A stretch of 59,364 nucleotides of DNA from Phyllobacteriaceae bacterium (GCA_002708825.1 PAPF01000030.1:1-59364), one strand, 5' to 3'. Counted from the first letter of the stretch, positions 30,696 to 40,733 are shown. The notes: a model not told the origin generated them from the letters alone. Made by a program: numbers and translations.

Positions 30696-31202
30696 TCAGC
30701 TGCCCGCGCCGTTGAGCACGGTGACCGCGCGCCGGTTCTGCGACCAGCAGGAAATGTCGTCGCAAACGGCGACGGGACGCTCCTTGCCGTAGGAAATCGT
30801 CTTGATGCGGTTGCCGGCCACGCCCCGGGCGACCAGGAAGTCGCGTGTCGCGGCCGCGCGGCGCGCGCCCAGCGCCAGGTTGTATTCGCGGGTGCCGCGC
30901 TCGTCGGCATGGCCCTCGATGGTGATCTGGTAGGAACCGTACTGGTTGAGCCACTGCGCCTGGCGGGCCAGCGTCTGCTGCGCGTCCGCGCGGATGGCCG
31001 ACGAATCGGTGTCGAAGAAGATGCGGTCGCCGACATTCACCGTGAAGTCCTGTGTCGAACCCGGCGTGGCGGCGTTCGCGCCAAGCCCGATGTCGGCGGC
31101 GGTGTTGGGAATGGTCTTCTTGGAGGCGCAGCCGGCCAGTGCCAGACCTGCGACGAGCGCGATCATGGCCGGATTGCGGGAGAGCGTGGCGAGACGACGC
31201 AT
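30696..31202 (-). CDS. pal: Peptidoglycan-associated lipoprotein Pal
   Basis: A 168-residue outer-membrane lipoprotein. The signal ends in the lipobox LALAGC, with Cys25 as the acylated residue. The OmpA-like domain (about 58-165) binds diaminopimelate in peptidoglycan through the motif ITIEGHADERGTREYNLALG. It tethers the outer membrane to the wall and is moved by TolB and TolQRA at the division site. A pair of cysteines (VCDDISCW) near the end is common in alphaproteobacterial Pal. It is 180 bp downstream of tolB, with a partial CtrA-type box (31260-31274) in between. Confidence 0.96.
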   Translation of the reverse strand: MRRLATLSRNPAMIALVAGLALAGCASKKTIPNTAADIGLGANAATPGSTQDFTVNVGDRIFFDTDSSAIRADAQQTLARQAQWLNQYGSYQITIEGHADERGTREYNLALGARRAAATRDFLVARGVAGNRIKTISYGKERPVAVCDDISCWSQNRRAVTVLNGAGS

Positions 31203-31382
31203 GGCGGATGTCCTTCAGATTGGATCCGGTGTGTTGACGTTTCAATAACCACGTCTGGGTTAAGGCCCCGTCAAGGAATTGGGTTAACGCTTTCTTGCTT
31301 CCACTCCCGGAAAACTCCGGCGAACCCTAGTGGCGAATGCGGCGGAAACGCGGCGCCTTTCCGTCTTTTTCGACGGCCGGCG

Positions 31383-32699
31383 TCAGTCGAGCAGCGGCGA
31401 CCAGGCCGGGTCGGACGCGAAGTTCGGCGTCGGCACGGGCTGTTCGTTCCGGCCGGTCAGGTCGATGGTGAACAGCTTCGGACCGCCGCCGCCCGGCTGT
31501 TCGCGGAAAAACATGATGTAGCGGCCATTGGGTGCCCATGTCGGTCCCTCGTTGAGGAAGCCGGTGGTCAGGATGCGCTCGCCGGACCCGTCCGGACGCA
31601 TCACGCCGATGGAGAAGTTCCCGCCCGACTGCTTGGTGAAGGCGATCAGGTCGCCGCGCGGCGACCAGACCGGCGTCGAATAGGTTCCATCCCCGAACGA
31701 GATGCGTTGCGGCGACGAACCGTCGGCACCCATGACGTAGATCTGCGCGCGGCCGGCCCTGTCGGAGGTGAAGACGATGCGGTCGCCTGCCGGGGAATAG
31801 GACGGCGAGGTGTCGATGGCATTGGAGGCGGTGAGGCGCTGCGTCGTCCGCGAGCGCAGGTCCATCGCGTAGATGTTGGCGTTTCCGTCATCGCGGCCGA
31901 GCGTCATGATCACCTTCTGCCCGTCGGGCGAGAAGCGCGGCGCGAAGGTCATGCCGGGGAAGTCACCCACCAGTTCGCGCTGACCGGTCTCGATCTGCAG
32001 CAGGTAGACGCGCGGCTGGCCGCCGGCATAGGACATGTAGGTGATTTCCTGCCGGTTGGGCGAGAAACGCGGCGTCAGCACCAGGTCCTCGCCGCGCGTC
32101 AGATAGCGCAGGTTGGCGCCGTCCTGGTCCATGATGGCAAGCCGCTTCTGGCGCGCGTTCTTCGGTCCCGATTCGTCCACGAAAACGACGCGCGTGTCGA
32201 AATAACCCGATTCCCCGGTCAGCGCCTTGTAGATGGCGTCGGAGATGATGTGGGCGACGCGACGCCAGTTGCTCTCGGTCGTGAAGAACTGCTCACCGGT
32301 TATCTGCTGGCCGGCAAAGGTGTCCCAAAGGCGGAATTCCGCCCGCAACCGGCCATCGGTTTCGCGTGTCACGCGCCCCGTCACAAGCGCCTGCGCGTTG
32401 ACGACCTTCCAGTCCTCGAAGCGCGGCGCGACGTCCGGGTTGCTGACCTTCTCGATGAAGGCTGCCTTGTCCACCGGCTTGAAAAGGCCGGAGCGCTTCA
32501 GGTTCGCCGTGATCACGTCCGTGATCTGGACACCCAGGTCACCGCCCGACAGGAAGTCCGTCACGGCGATCGGCAAAGGTTCGACAACGCCGCGGTTCAC
32601 GTCGATCTCCACGAGCGCGCGGGCCGGAATCGTGCCGGGGCCGATGCTGGCCACCAGCGACGCCATGGCGATGAACGCGGCTTTGACAAAGGAGTTCAT
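31383..32699 (-). CDS. tolB: Tol-Pal system translocation protein TolB
   Basis: A 438-residue periplasmic protein with a signal peptide (cleavage near ARA-LVEID), an N-terminal alpha/beta domain (30-165) and a six-bladed beta-propeller built from WD-like blades, for example [20 protein letters not shown] and [20 protein letters not shown]. It binds Pal and the TolA C-terminus. The length is normal. It lies 64 bp downstream of tolA in the operon. Confidence 0.96.
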   Translation of the reverse strand: MNSFVKAAFIAMASLVASIGPGTIPARALVEIDVNRGVVEPLPIAVTDFLSGGDLGVQITDVITANLKRSGLFKPVDKAAFIEKVSNPDVAPRFEDWKVVNAQALVTGRVTRETDGRLRAEFRLWDTFAGQQITGEQFFTTESNWRRVAHIISDAIYKALTGESGYFDTRVVFVDESGPKNARQKRLAIMDQDGANLRYLTRGEDLVLTPRFSPNRQEITYMSYAGGQPRVYLLQIETGQRELVGDFPGMTFAPRFSPDGQKVIMTLGRDDGNANIYAMDLRSRTTQRLTASNAIDTSPSYSPAGDRIVFTSDRAGRAQIYVMGADGSSPQRISFGDGTYSTPVWSPRGDLIAFTKQSGGNFSIGVMRPDGSGERILTTGFLNEGPTWAPNGRYIMFFREQPGGGGPKLFTIDLTGRNEQPVPTPNFASDPAWSPLLD

Positions 32700-32763
32700 G
32701 AAGTCCTCTCGTCTTTCTGATTGCGCCGGACCGCACCTGCCGGCTGGAAATGTGCTGCGGCCG

Positions 32764-33810
32764 TCAGTAGAACATGTCGGCCGGATCGAAATTGACGATG
32801 ACCTCGCGCCAGGTCTCGTATTTGCCGGGCGGAACGGCCAGGCCGCGCATGTCGCATTTCTGGATCGCGCGCACCGCGGTGCGGTCGAACTGCGCGTTGC
32901 CCGAGGAACGCAGGATTTCCGGCATCCCGTCCAGCCTGCCGTTTTCGTCCAGGTTGAACTTCACCGAGACCTTCAGCTTGTCCGGGTCGGAAATGCCGGC
33001 ATCGATGGACCAGCAGCCGCCGAGTTGCTCGCGCAGCACGTCCATCTCGGCGCGCGTCAGCTTCGGGGCATTGGTGCGGTCATTGCCCGCCGCCGCCGGC
33101 TCGCTCTGCTTCTTCTGGCCGCCGCCGGATGCCTTTTCCTGGTTGATCAGCGCCTTGACCTCGTCATCCAGCGAGGCCAGTTCGCTCGACTGCGTGGCGG
33201 GCTTCGGCTTTTGCGCCGGCTTGTCGGAATCCTTGCGGTCCGGCGCCTTGGCGGTCTGTGCCGGCGGGGTCGGGCGCGGTGTGGGCCTCGGCGCGGTTTC
33301 GGGCAGTTTCAGCGCCGTCTCGCTTTCCTTCGGCGCCTCCTCGACCGCTTCCTTCACCGGGTCGGGCCTGACCTCTTGGCGCGGTGCGGGTTCCGATGCC
33401 AGTTCCGTTGCCGGGACCGGTTCGGGACGCGCCTGCGGCTGCGGCTGGGGATCGGGCGTCGGAACCGGCACGGGTGCAGGATCGGGCTCGGCTTTCGGCG
33501 CGGCCGACGCCTCGATCTCGCGCGGACGCGGGTCAGGCGTGGGCGCGTTGTCGAGATCGGCGCTGTTGTCGCCCGTGTTCACGGCATCGGGCACCGTGTC
33601 AGGCCGGATTGTCGGCTTGGGTGCGGGCGTTTCCGCCACCGGCGCCTTCTTGTCGCCCTGCACCAGTTGCGCAAGTTCCGTCTCGGTGATCGTGGAGACC
33701 GGGATGCTGTCCTCCAGAACCTCGAAAGGTTTCGGCGCGCCAAGGCTGACCAGCCCGAAGGCGAGCAGTCCGGCGTGCAGGATCAGCGATGTGGAGAGCC
33801 CGGCCTTCAT
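32764..33810 (-). CDS. tolA: Tol-Pal system protein TolA
   Basis: A 348-residue protein that couples the TolQR proton motor to Pal/TolB. One N-terminal membrane helix ([19 protein letters not shown]) anchors it. The middle (40-235) is a low-complexity Pro/Glu/Ala/Lys stretch rather than the long Ala/Lys helix of E. coli. The C-terminal domain (about 250-348) holds [20 protein letters not shown], the typical TolA/TonB-like end. TolR ends 3 bp upstream, so the genes are tightly packed. Confidence 0.93.
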   Translation of the reverse strand: MKAGLSTSLILHAGLLAFGLVSLGAPKPFEVLEDSIPVSTITETELAQLVQGDKKAPVAETPAPKPTIRPDTVPDAVNTGDNSADLDNAPTPDPRPREIEASAAPKAEPDPAPVPVPTPDPQPQPQARPEPVPATELASEPAPRQEVRPDPVKEAVEEAPKESETALKLPETAPRPTPRPTPPAQTAKAPDRKDSDKPAQKPKPATQSSELASLDDEVKALINQEKASGGGQKKQSEPAAAGNDRTNAPKLTRAEMDVLREQLGGCWSIDAGISDPDKLKVSVKFNLDENGRLDGMPEILRSSGNAQFDRTAVRAIQKCDMRGLAVPPGKYETWREVIVNFDPADMFY

Positions 33811-33813
33811 CGC

Positions 33814-34266
33814 TCAGCCATTGTCCTCCTGGAGTGTCACGAGGCCGACATTGGAAAATCCGCCGGCCTGGATACGCGCCATCACGCGCATCACGGTCCC
33901 GTAGTCGATGGCCCTGTCGCCGCGCACGAAGATGCGCGCATCCGACCCGGTGGAGCGGATCGCCTGCAGCTTGGCGACCAGGTCCTCAAAGCCGATTTCC
34001 TCTTCCTGGATGAAGATGCGGCCCTGGCCGTCGACGGAAACGACAAGCGGCTGGTTTTCCGAGTTCATCGGCGCGGCATCGGTTTCCGGCAGGTCCACCG
34101 GCACACCGGTCGTCAGCAGCGGCGCAGCCACCATGAAGATGATGAGCAGCACCAGCATCACGTCCACGAAGGGCGTGACGTTGATTTCCGACATCATGCC
34201 GTGCCGGCGCCCGCGCCGCCTGTGGCCACGCGTTGAAGCGCCGGTGCTTCCCATGCTCATGCCCAT
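33814..34266 (-). CDS. tolR: Tol-Pal system protein TolR
   Basis: A 150-residue ExbD/TolR-family subunit of the proton-driven motor. An Arg-rich N-terminus precedes MMSEINVTPFVDVMLVLLII, in which the Asp of the membrane helix is the conserved proton-binding residue. The periplasmic domain follows (about 55-150). The N-terminal 22 residues (GASTRGHRRRGRRHG) are longer than in E. coli TolR. tolQ lies 24 bp upstream. Confidence 0.95.
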   Translation of the reverse strand: MGMSMGSTGASTRGHRRRGRRHGMMSEINVTPFVDVMLVLLIIFMVAAPLLTTGVPVDLPETDAAPMNSENQPLVVSVDGQGRIFIQEEEIGFEDLVAKLQAIRSTGSDARIFVRGDRAIDYGTVMRVMARIQAGGFSNVGLVTLQEDNG

Positions 34267-34290
34267 GGCGGTCGTCTCCCTGTCCGGCCG

Positions 34291-35013
34291 CTATTCGGCG
34301 GCCTGCGCGCGCACATGGCTGCGCTCGTCGATCTGCCGCGACAGGATCGCGGAAAACTCGTCGGCAAAGCCTTCCATCCGGGTGCCCAGCTTTCCGGCGT
34401 CCGACGTCAGCTTGTTGTAGGCGACGACGGCGGGAATGGCGGCCAGCAGGCCCATGGCGGTCGCAAGCAGCGCCTCCGCGATACCCGGCGCGACCACCGC
34501 GAGATTGGTGGATTTGGAACCCGCAATGGCCTGGAACGAGGTCATGATGCCGACGACCGTTCCGAACAGGCCGATGAAGGGGCCGGCCGAGCCCACGGTC
34601 GCCAGGAAGCCGAGCCGGCTTTCCAGCCGCTCCATCTCGCGCCCCAGCGCCAGGTCCATGGCCTTGTCGATGCGCGTCTGCAGCGCCATGGGCGAGCGCG
34701 CACCCTTCTCGAAGCTCTTCTTCCATTCGCGCATCGCGGCCACGAAAATGGCGCCCATGCCCGTGGTCTTGCGTTCCGACAGGGTCTTGTAGAGCTCTTC
34801 CAGCGACTGGCCCGACCAGAAGATCTCTTCGAAGCGGTTCAGCGCCAGGCGCATGCGCGAGAAGGCGATCATCTTGTCCACGATGATCGCCCAGGTCCAG
34901 ACCGAGGCAACGAGCAGCCCGATCATGACCAGTTTCACCACCCAGCCCGCCTGCATGAACAGGCCCCAGATGGAGACGTCCGCATGGGGTGCCGCGAGAG
35001 CCATTTGTTCCAT
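34291..35013 (-). CDS. tolQ: Tol-Pal system protein TolQ
   Basis: A 240-residue inner-membrane proton-channel subunit with three helices: MQAGWVVKLVMIGLLVASVW, LATVGSAGPFIGLFGTVVGI and VAPGIAEALLATAMGLLAAI. The last two form the channel with TolR. The ATG at 35013 follows AAGGGAACG; an open frame continues upstream to 35049 without conserved sequence. It heads the tolQRAB operon. The 245-bp gap to ybgC holds a hairpin (GCTTTT-AATC-AAAAGC, 35105-35120) and a near-CtrA box (TTAA-N7-TTAG, 35213-35227). Confidence 0.95.
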   Translation of the reverse strand: MEQMALAAPHADVSIWGLFMQAGWVVKLVMIGLLVASVWTWAIIVDKMIAFSRMRLALNRFEEIFWSGQSLEELYKTLSERKTTGMGAIFVAAMREWKKSFEKGARSPMALQTRIDKAMDLALGREMERLESRLGFLATVGSAGPFIGLFGTVVGIMTSFQAIAGSKSTNLAVVAPGIAEALLATAMGLLAAIPAVVAYNKLTSDAGKLGTRMEGFADEFSAILSRQIDERSHVRAQAAE

Positions 35014-35258
35014 TTCGGTATCGTTCCCTTGGCCGCCGGGCGCACCCATCGCCGCTATCGGGGTGTCCCGGCCTGATGTTTCGAGGCTATCCGGAATTCG
35101 GGGCGCTTTTAATCAAAAGCATGCCATTGCGGGCCTTTTCCGGGCAAATCGTGGTCAAACGATGGCGCGGGCGGATCGCACCGCGCCTGCCATGCACCAT
35201 GGCCGGTTATGGTTAACGATCGGTTAGGACTTGGCGGCGCGAAGACGGGAGGGGCAGT

Positions 35259-35729
35259 TCACGCACCGGGCAGGAAGATCGATTTCCATTCCTGCGGGAA
35301 GCGGCGCGGCCGGCCCGCTTGCGACATGATCGCCGCCTCCACCCGCGCCGTGATCAGCACGTCCGGCCCGCGCAGGATGCGCTGCGCCATGAAGATGCGT
35401 GCGCCAGAGATCGATTCGGTCCGTGTTTCGATCTCCAGCACGTCGTCGATGCGCGCCGGCTGGCGGAAGTCGATCTCCATGCGCCTGACCACCCAGACGA
35501 TCTTTTCCCCCAGGCTGCCCTCCGCGAGGTCGGTATGGTGCACGCCGGCCAGACGCAGGAAATCGGAACGCCCGCGTTCCAGGAATTCGAGATAACGCGC
35601 ATGATAGACGACACCTGAAAAATCCGTGTCGGCATAATAGACCCGCGCAAGCAGCCTGTGGATGCCATTCTCGACAATGCCGGCAAGGGGCGCGGCAAGG
35701 CCATCCGCCGGTTTACCATGTCCCGTCAT
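35259..35729 (-). CDS. ybgC: Acyl-CoA thioesterase YbgC
   Basis: A 156-residue hotdog-fold thioesterase, the usual first gene of the tol-pal cluster. The active-site region is RVYYADTDFSGVVYHARYLE, with the conserved Asp after YAD. It hydrolyses short acyl-CoA or acyl-ACP; the link to Tol-Pal is probably through phospholipid synthesis. The ATG at 35729 is preferred; a longer frame to 35786 has no conserved sequence and runs into the promoter of the GH5 gene. Confidence 0.92.
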   Translation of the reverse strand: MTGHGKPADGLAAPLAGIVENGIHRLLARVYYADTDFSGVVYHARYLEFLERGRSDFLRLAGVHHTDLAEGSLGEKIVWVVRRMEIDFRQPARIDDVLEIETRTESISGARIFMAQRILRGPDVLITARVEAAIMSQAGRPRRFPQEWKSIFLPGA

Positions 35730-35804
35730 TGCCGCCTCGCATCGCTTGCCCGTCACCGCTGCCATGCCGCATTGTGCGCGGCGCACTGCAACGGGATGGC
35801 ATTG

Positions 35805-37052
35805 ATGAAAGCCACGATCAAGACCCTTGCCGCAGCCCTCGCCCTGGCGCTTGTCCTGACGGGCGCGGCCGGCGCGGCAACCTTCAAGGCCGGACGTGGC
35901 ATCTCGCTGGACCTCTGGGTCACCTGGCCGGACGAAAGCCGCTGGAGCGAACGCGAAACCATCCTGCCCTTTCCCGAATGGCGCAAATTCATCGGTCCCG
36001 GGGAATTCGATGCGATCCGCGCCTCCGGCTTCGACATGGTGCGCATTCCCGTCGATCCCTCCGTCTTCCTTTCGCCGGAAACGTCAGCGCTGCGGGAGGA
36101 CCTTTACGAATCGGTGCGTGAATCGCTCGACCTGGCCGTCGCGTCCGGCCTCAAGGCGATCCTCGACCTTCATGCCATTCCGGCCGGCCCGAACCGCGCC
36201 ATCGGCACCGTCGAAGTGCTGGAGGATGCCGCGCTGTTCGATGCCTATGTCGACATCGTTCGCCGCATGGCCCGTCTCGCCGGGACATTCGACCCGCAAC
36301 GCGTGGCGCTGGAACTGATGAACGAACCGGTGACAGGGTGCGAGGGCGCCGAGGCGGCCGCATGGGCGGACAAGCTGAAACGCCTGTTCGCCGCCGCGCG
36401 CGCCTCCGCCCTGGATACGACGCTCATCCTGTCGGGCGCCTGCTGGGGCAGCGCCGAGGGCCTTGCCGCGCTCGATCCCGCCGAGTTCCGGGGCGGCAAC
36501 CTGATCTGGTCCTTCCACTCCTACGCGCCGTTCATCCTGACCCACCAGGGCGCGGGCTGGACCGGCGATGTCAGCCCATACGCCACCGGCCTGCCCTATC
36601 CGCCGCATGGCGTAAATGAAGCCGTGACGCAGGAGGCGCTCACCGCCATCCGTGCCCGGGTGCGCGCCGAGGCGCCCTTGCTGCGCCGCTCCGGCATCAT
36701 CGCCTTCGTCGAGGAGGAACTGGAGAAGATCGGCACGCCTGAAAAGCTGCGTGCCGTCATGGCGGAACCCTTCGAAACCGTCGCCGGCTGGGCCAGGACC
36801 CACGGCATCGACCCCGGCAATATCCTGCTCGGCGAGTTCGGCATGATCCGCCAGGAATACGGCCATGACTTCCGCACCGATCCGCATTGGCGCGCGGCCT
36901 ATTACCGCGACATGATCGGTCTTGCCGAAGACCACGGTTTCGCCTGGTCCATGTGGGGCCATGGCGGCGCCTTCGGCGTCTTCGAGGAATTCGAGAGCCG
37001 CGCCGCCGAACCGGACGTGCGTGACGTGGTGCGCGGCTTGCCCCCGTCATGA
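35805..37052 (+). CDS. Secreted glycoside hydrolase family 5 (cellulase-like)
   Basis: A 415-residue protein with a signal peptide (1-24, LALALVLTGAAGA/ATF) and a GH5-type (beta/alpha)8 barrel. The acid/base Glu is E174 in ALELMNEPV, and the nucleophile is E344 in LLGEFGMIRQ. SFHSYAPFILTHQG is the usual His/Tyr segment after strand six. The ATG at 35805 behind GGGATGG is preferred; one three codons earlier is possible. Substrate could be cellulose, other beta-glucans or the cell's own exopolysaccharide. It is divergent from ybgC, with starts 75 bp apart, and has no sugar-transport genes nearby. Confidence 0.85.
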   Translation: MKATIKTLAAALALALVLTGAAGAATFKAGRGISLDLWVTWPDESRWSERETILPFPEWRKFIGPGEFDAIRASGFDMVRIPVDPSVFLSPETSALREDLYESVRESLDLAVASGLKAILDLHAIPAGPNRAIGTVEVLEDAALFDAYVDIVRRMARLAGTFDPQRVALELMNEPVTGCEGAEAAAWADKLKRLFAAARASALDTTLILSGACWGSAEGLAALDPAEFRGGNLIWSFHSYAPFILTHQGAGWTGDVSPYATGLPYPPHGVNEAVTQEALTAIRARVRAEAPLLRRSGIIAFVEEELEKIGTPEKLRAVMAEPFETVAGWARTHGIDPGNILLGEFGMIRQEYGHDFRTDPHWRAAYYRDMIGLAEDHGFAWSMWGHGGAFGVFEEFESRAAEPDVRDVVRGLPPS

Positions 37053-37074
37053 GACATGGCGTGCAGTCCCGGAC

Positions 37075-38112
37075 TTACTCGTCCTGAAACAGGTTTGCCT
37101 GGGTGGCCGCCAGGTCCTTCGGCACGGCCAGGCCGAGATGGGCCCAGGCATTGCCGGTCAGGACACGCCCGCGCGGGGTACGCTGGATGAAGCCCTGCTG
37201 GATGAGATAGGGCTCGATGATGTCCTCGATGGCGTCGCGCGGCTCCGACAGCGCGGCCGCGATGGTCTCGATACCCACGGGCCCGCCACCGAAATTGCGC
37301 GCGATGAGATTGAGATAGCGCCGGTCGAGCTGGTCCAGCCCCATGGCGTCCACTTCCAGCCGGGTCAGCGCCTCGTCGGCGATCGTCCGGGTCACGCTTT
37401 CCGCCCGGGCCACCTCGGCGAAGTCGCGCACCCGGCGCAACAGCCGGCCGGCAATGCGCGGCGTGCCACGCGAGCGCCGGGCGATTTCCGTCGCCCCGTC
37501 CAGCCCCATGGGAAGGCCCATGATGCGCGCGCCGCGCCGCACGATCAGTTCCAGTTCCTCGACCGTGTAGAAGTTCAGCCGCACCGGTATGCCGAAGCGG
37601 TCGCGCAGCGGGTTGGTGAGCAGGCCGAGCCGCGTCGTGGCCGCAACAAGCGTGAATTTCGCCAGGTCGATCTTCACCGAGCGCGCCGCAGGCCCCTCGC
37701 CGATGATGAGGTCGAGCTGGAAATCCTCCATCGCCGGATAGAGGATCTCCTCAACGGCGGGATTGAGCCGGTGGATCTCGTCGATGAAGAGAACGTCGCC
37801 CTCTTCCAGGTTGGTCAGCAGCGCCGCGAGATCTCCCGCCTTGGCAATGACCGGGCCGGAGGTCGAGCGGAAATTCACGCCCAGTTCCTTGGCCATGATC
37901 TGCGCCAGCGTCGTCTTGCCCAGCCCCGGCGGACCGACGAAGAGCACATGGTCCAGCGCCTCGCCGCGCGCCTTGGCCGCCTCGATGAATATCTTGAGGT
38001 TGGCGCGCGCCGCCGCCTGGCCGGTGAAATCGTCCAGCGTTTGCGGACGCAGCGTAGCGTCGATGTCCTCGCCGCGCTTGCCGGCGGAGATGAGGCGGTC
38101 AGTCTCGGTCAT
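37075..38112 (-). CDS. ruvB: Holliday junction DNA helicase RuvB
   Basis: A 345-residue AAA+ motor that drives branch migration with RuvA. Walker A is [13 protein letters not shown], Walker [11 protein letters not shown], sensor [20 protein letters not shown], and a C-terminal winged helix binds DNA ([19 protein letters not shown]). Normal length. It is the last gene of ruvCAB, 44 bp after ruvA, and ends 22 bp from the convergent GH5 gene. Confidence 0.98.
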   Translation of the reverse strand: MTETDRLISAGKRGEDIDATLRPQTLDDFTGQAAARANLKIFIEAAKARGEALDHVLFVGPPGLGKTTLAQIMAKELGVNFRSTSGPVIAKAGDLAALLTNLEEGDVLFIDEIHRLNPAVEEILYPAMEDFQLDLIIGEGPAARSVKIDLAKFTLVAATTRLGLLTNPLRDRFGIPVRLNFYTVEELELIVRRGARIMGLPMGLDGATEIARRSRGTPRIAGRLLRRVRDFAEVARAESVTRTIADEALTRLEVDAMGLDQLDRRYLNLIARNFGGGPVGIETIAAALSEPRDAIEDIIEPYLIQQGFIQRTPRGRVLTGNAWAHLGLAVPKDLAATQANLFQDE

Positions 38113-38156
38113 GACGTTTCATTCGCATTGACGCGCCATCAGCGCAAGCTGCTGCC

Positions 38157-38771
38157 TCACCGCGCCAGTTCCTTCAGCCCGAGCCGGATGAGCTTCGCCG
38201 AATCCGCGTCATCGCCCGCGGTCTTCAGCGCCGCCGCCACCGCATTGGCCGCCTGGTCGCGCGAATAGCCCAGATTGGTCAGCGCCGACACGGCATCGGC
38301 CACCGGCGCGGAGGCCACGCCCTCGCCGATCTCCTGTTTCATGCCGATGGACGCCGCCGCCTCGCCGGCATAGGCTGGCGCCTTGGCCTTCAATTCGATG
38401 ACGATGCGCTCGGCCACCTTCTTGCCCACGCCCGGCGCCCGCGACACCATGGCGATATCCTTGAGGGCGATGGCATTGGCCAGTTCCGGCGGCGTCAGCG
38501 TGGAGAGCACCGCCAGCGCCACCTTGGCGCCCACCCCTTGCACGCTTTGCAGCAGGCGGAACCATTCCCGCTCCAGCGCGGAGGCAAAACCGTAGAGCCG
38601 GATCATGTCCTCGCGCACATAGGTCTCGATGAACAGGACAGCCGCCTCGCCCGCATTCAGGTTTGCCAGCGTGCGCGCCGGGCAGAAGGCCACATAGCCG
38701 ACCCCGTGAACGTCGATTACGGCATGATCCTCGCCGATCTCGTCCACCGTGCCCTTGAGCTTGCCGATCAT
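38157..38771 (-). CDS. ruvA: Holliday junction DNA helicase RuvA
   Basis: A 204-residue junction-binding protein. It has an N-terminal OB fold ([20 protein letters not shown]), two helix-hairpin-helix motifs ([20 protein letters not shown] and [20 protein letters not shown]) and a C-terminal UBA-like domain ([20 protein letters not shown]) that contacts RuvB. It lies 1 bp from ruvC. Confidence 0.98.
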   Translation of the reverse strand: MIGKLKGTVDEIGEDHAVIDVHGVGYVAFCPARTLANLNAGEAAVLFIETYVREDMIRLYGFASALEREWFRLLQSVQGVGAKVALAVLSTLTPPELANAIALKDIAMVSRAPGVGKKVAERIVIELKAKAPAYAGEAAASIGMKQEIGEGVASAPVADAVSALTNLGYSRDQAANAVAAALKTAGDDADSAKLIRLGLKELAR

Positions 38772-38772
38772 C

Positions 38773-39288
38773 TCACACCGCCCTCAAAAGCGCGCGCCGC
38801 TGCGCCTCGCCCACCCGGTTATGCGCATGGCAGATGGCGATGGCCAGCGCATCGGCCGCATCGTCGCTCTCGAAGGCCGCGCGCGGCATCAGCACCTTGA
38901 GCATCATCTGGATCTGCTTCTTGTCGCCATGGCCGACGCCGATCACCGACTTCTTGACCGCGTTCGGCGCATATTCGGCCACGGCCAGCCCGGCGCGCGC
39001 CGGAACCAGCATGGCAATGCCGCGCGCCTGGCCGAGTTTCAGCGTGGCGGTCGCATCCTTGTTGACAAAGGTCACTTCCACCGCGGCTTCATCGGGCCGG
39101 TGAAGGTGAAGCACGTCCGCAAGCCCGTCATGCAACTGGCAAAGCCGGCTGGCGAGATCCGCCTTGCCGTCCGAGCGCACCGTGCCGGACGCCACGAATT
39201 TCAGCGAATTGCCGAGCGTTTCGATCACGCCCCAGCCCATGTTGCGCAAGCCCGGATCGATGCCGATGATGCGAATCGCCTGTCCCAT
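38773..39288 (-). CDS. ruvC: Crossover junction endodeoxyribonuclease RuvC
   Basis: A 171-residue resolvase that cuts Holliday junctions. The acidic residues are visible: [16 protein letters not shown] (first Asp), [10 protein letters not shown] (Glu) and [18 protein letters not shown] (the last two Asp). The ATG at 39288 is preferred over a GTG three codons upstream. It heads the ruvCAB operon; a LexA-like box lies 46 bp upstream. Confidence 0.97.
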   Translation of the reverse strand: MGQAIRIIGIDPGLRNMGWGVIETLGNSLKFVASGTVRSDGKADLASRLCQLHDGLADVLHLHRPDEAAVEVTFVNKDATATLKLGQARGIAMLVPARAGLAVAEYAPNAVKKSVIGVGHGDKKQIQMMLKVLMPRAAFESDDAADALAIAICHAHNRVGEAQRRALLRAV

Positions 39289-39333
39289 GCGCGCCACCTT
39301 GTTCCATTCCGCTCAGCCTTGCCAGCGAAAAGT

Positions 39334-39348
39334 GAACAAATCAGAAAC
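39334..39348. promoter_or_regulatory. LexA-like SOS box upstream of ruvCAB
   Basis: GAAC-AAATCAG-AAAC matches seven of eight bases of GAAC-N7-GAAC (equivalently GTTC-N7-GTTC), the LexA operator of alphaproteobacteria. It lies 46 bp before the ruvC ATG, where it would overlap the promoter. Confidence 0.55.
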
Positions 39349-39461
39349 ATGTGCACAGCAAGCAGTGTTGCCGCGCGCAATGGCCACCTGTCGTGCAAAA
39401 CCCGTGCATGCCGCGCCGCTTTGCTCTATGGCGGGCATCCGCGCCGAGGACCGATCCGCCA

Positions 39462-40205
39462 ATGCCCTATCCTGCCCTTGACATGACGCTGGCCGCCGTA
39501 CTCGTGACGCTTCTGCTGGCCGGCCTCGTGCGCGGCTTTTCGGGTTTCGGCACCGGCATGGTCGCGATCCCGGTGCTCGCCGCCGCCCATGATCCCGTGA
39601 CGGCGGTCGTGGTGGTCGCCATTGTCGACAGCCTGCCGCAGCTTCCCGCTGCCCTGCCGGTTCTCAAATACGCCCGCTGGCGCGAAGTCCTGCCGCTGGC
39701 CGCCGGCGCGATCCTGCTTCTTCCCGCCGGTCTCGCCGTGCTGCGCCTGGGCGATCCGCTCGTCCTGCGCTGGGTGATCTGCCTGTCCGTGCTGGCCGGT
39801 CTTGCCGCGCTGGCCTCCGGCTGGCGCTATCACGGCCCGCGGCCGCCGCTGCTGTCCGGTGGCGTGGGTGCGGCCGCCGGTTTTCTGGGCGGCATCGCCG
39901 GAATACCCGGCCCGCCGCCCGTGCTCTACTGGATGGCCTCCCCGGAGCCGCAGGGTGTCATCCGCGCGAACCTCATGGCCTTGTTTCTCCTGCTGGAGAT
40001 CGCCACGCTGGCCAATGTGGTCATGAGCGGCATGGTGAACGGCGAGCGGCTCATGCTGGGCATCGCCGGCGCACCGGTCTATCTCGCGGGGATCCTGGCT
40101 GGCCGCGCGCTGTTTCCGCTGGCATCGCCGGCGACCTATCGCCGGCTGGCTTTCGCGGTCATCCTGTTTGCTGTCATCACGGCACTGCCGCTCTGGAACG
40201 GCTGA
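39462..40205 (+). CDS. TauE/SafE-family permease
   Basis: A 247-residue inner-membrane protein with about eight helices. The repeated family pattern is present: LLLAGLVRGFSGFGTGMVAI in the first half and GVGAAAGFLGGIAGIPGPPP in the second. Members export sulfite, sulfoacetate or related organic anions; no substrate can be inferred. The ATG at 39462 follows GAGGACCG; a second ATG at 39483 is possible. It is convergent with rcdA, stops 6 bp apart. A second, distinct TauE/SafE gene lies at 42.8 kb. Confidence 0.85.
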   Translation: MPYPALDMTLAAVLVTLLLAGLVRGFSGFGTGMVAIPVLAAAHDPVTAVVVVAIVDSLPQLPAALPVLKYARWREVLPLAAGAILLLPAGLAVLRLGDPLVLRWVICLSVLAGLAALASGWRYHGPRPPLLSGGVGAAAGFLGGIAGIPGPPPVLYWMASPEPQGVIRANLMALFLLLEIATLANVVMSGMVNGERLMLGIAGAPVYLAGILAGRALFPLASPATYRRLAFAVILFAVITALPLWNG

Positions 40206-40211
40206 ACGCCG

Positions 40212-40733
40212 TCACCGTCCCCCAAAGGCCGTCTTCAGCAGGTCGATCTGCGCCGAGACGGGGTTCCCGTCAGGCCCGCGCGGCGCCTGGGCCTCGCCGT
40301 AGATGTCCGCATCCATGCGGCGCACGTGGCCTTGCAGGCGCAGCGAACGGCGCACCAGGTCACGGAAGGTGTCCGGCAGTTCGCTCCAGCCCGGCGCGCT
40401 CTCGTCCGCCGATCCGGTGTCGAGCTTGACCTTGGTCTTTTCCGCCGCCACCTGGTCGCGCGACATCTCGCCCGAATTGGCCGCCCGCTGCAGCAGCAGC
40501 CAGGAAGCAATCTGCATCAGACGCGTCGTCAGGCGCATGGATTCGGCGGCATAAAGGGTCGCCGCCACCCGCGACAGGCCCTTGGCCGCCTTGCGGCCAT
40601 CCCCGTCGAGATAGGTTGCCGCTTCCTCCACCAGCCCCATGCCTTCCGCATAGAGCGGCTTGAAGCGGTCGGAGAACACCCGCCGTTCCGCCAGCCGGAT
40701 CGGCCCTTCGCCTGTCGTCTTCTTCTCAGCCAT
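40212..40733 (-). CDS. rcdA: RcdA, adaptor for CtrA degradation (DUF1465)
   Basis: A 173-residue helical protein of the DUF1465 family, named after Caulobacter RcdA, which with CpdR and PopA delivers the cell-cycle regulator CtrA to ClpXP at the G1-S transition. The helices FSDRFKPLYAEGMGLVEEAA and AATLYAAESMRLTTRLMQIA are conserved features, and the tail is flexible. The ATG at 40733 is chosen; the frame runs 21 codons upstream with no conserved sequence. A perfect CtrA-type box lies 122 bp upstream, fitting the known feedback in which CtrA activates rcdA. Confidence 0.88.
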   Translation of the reverse strand: MAEKKTTGEGPIRLAERRVFSDRFKPLYAEGMGLVEEAATYLDGDGRKAAKGLSRVAATLYAAESMRLTTRLMQIASWLLLQRAANSGEMSRDQVAAEKTKVKLDTGSADESAPGWSELPDTFRDLVRRSLRLQGHVRRMDADIYGEAQAPRGPDGNPVSAQIDLLKTAFGGR

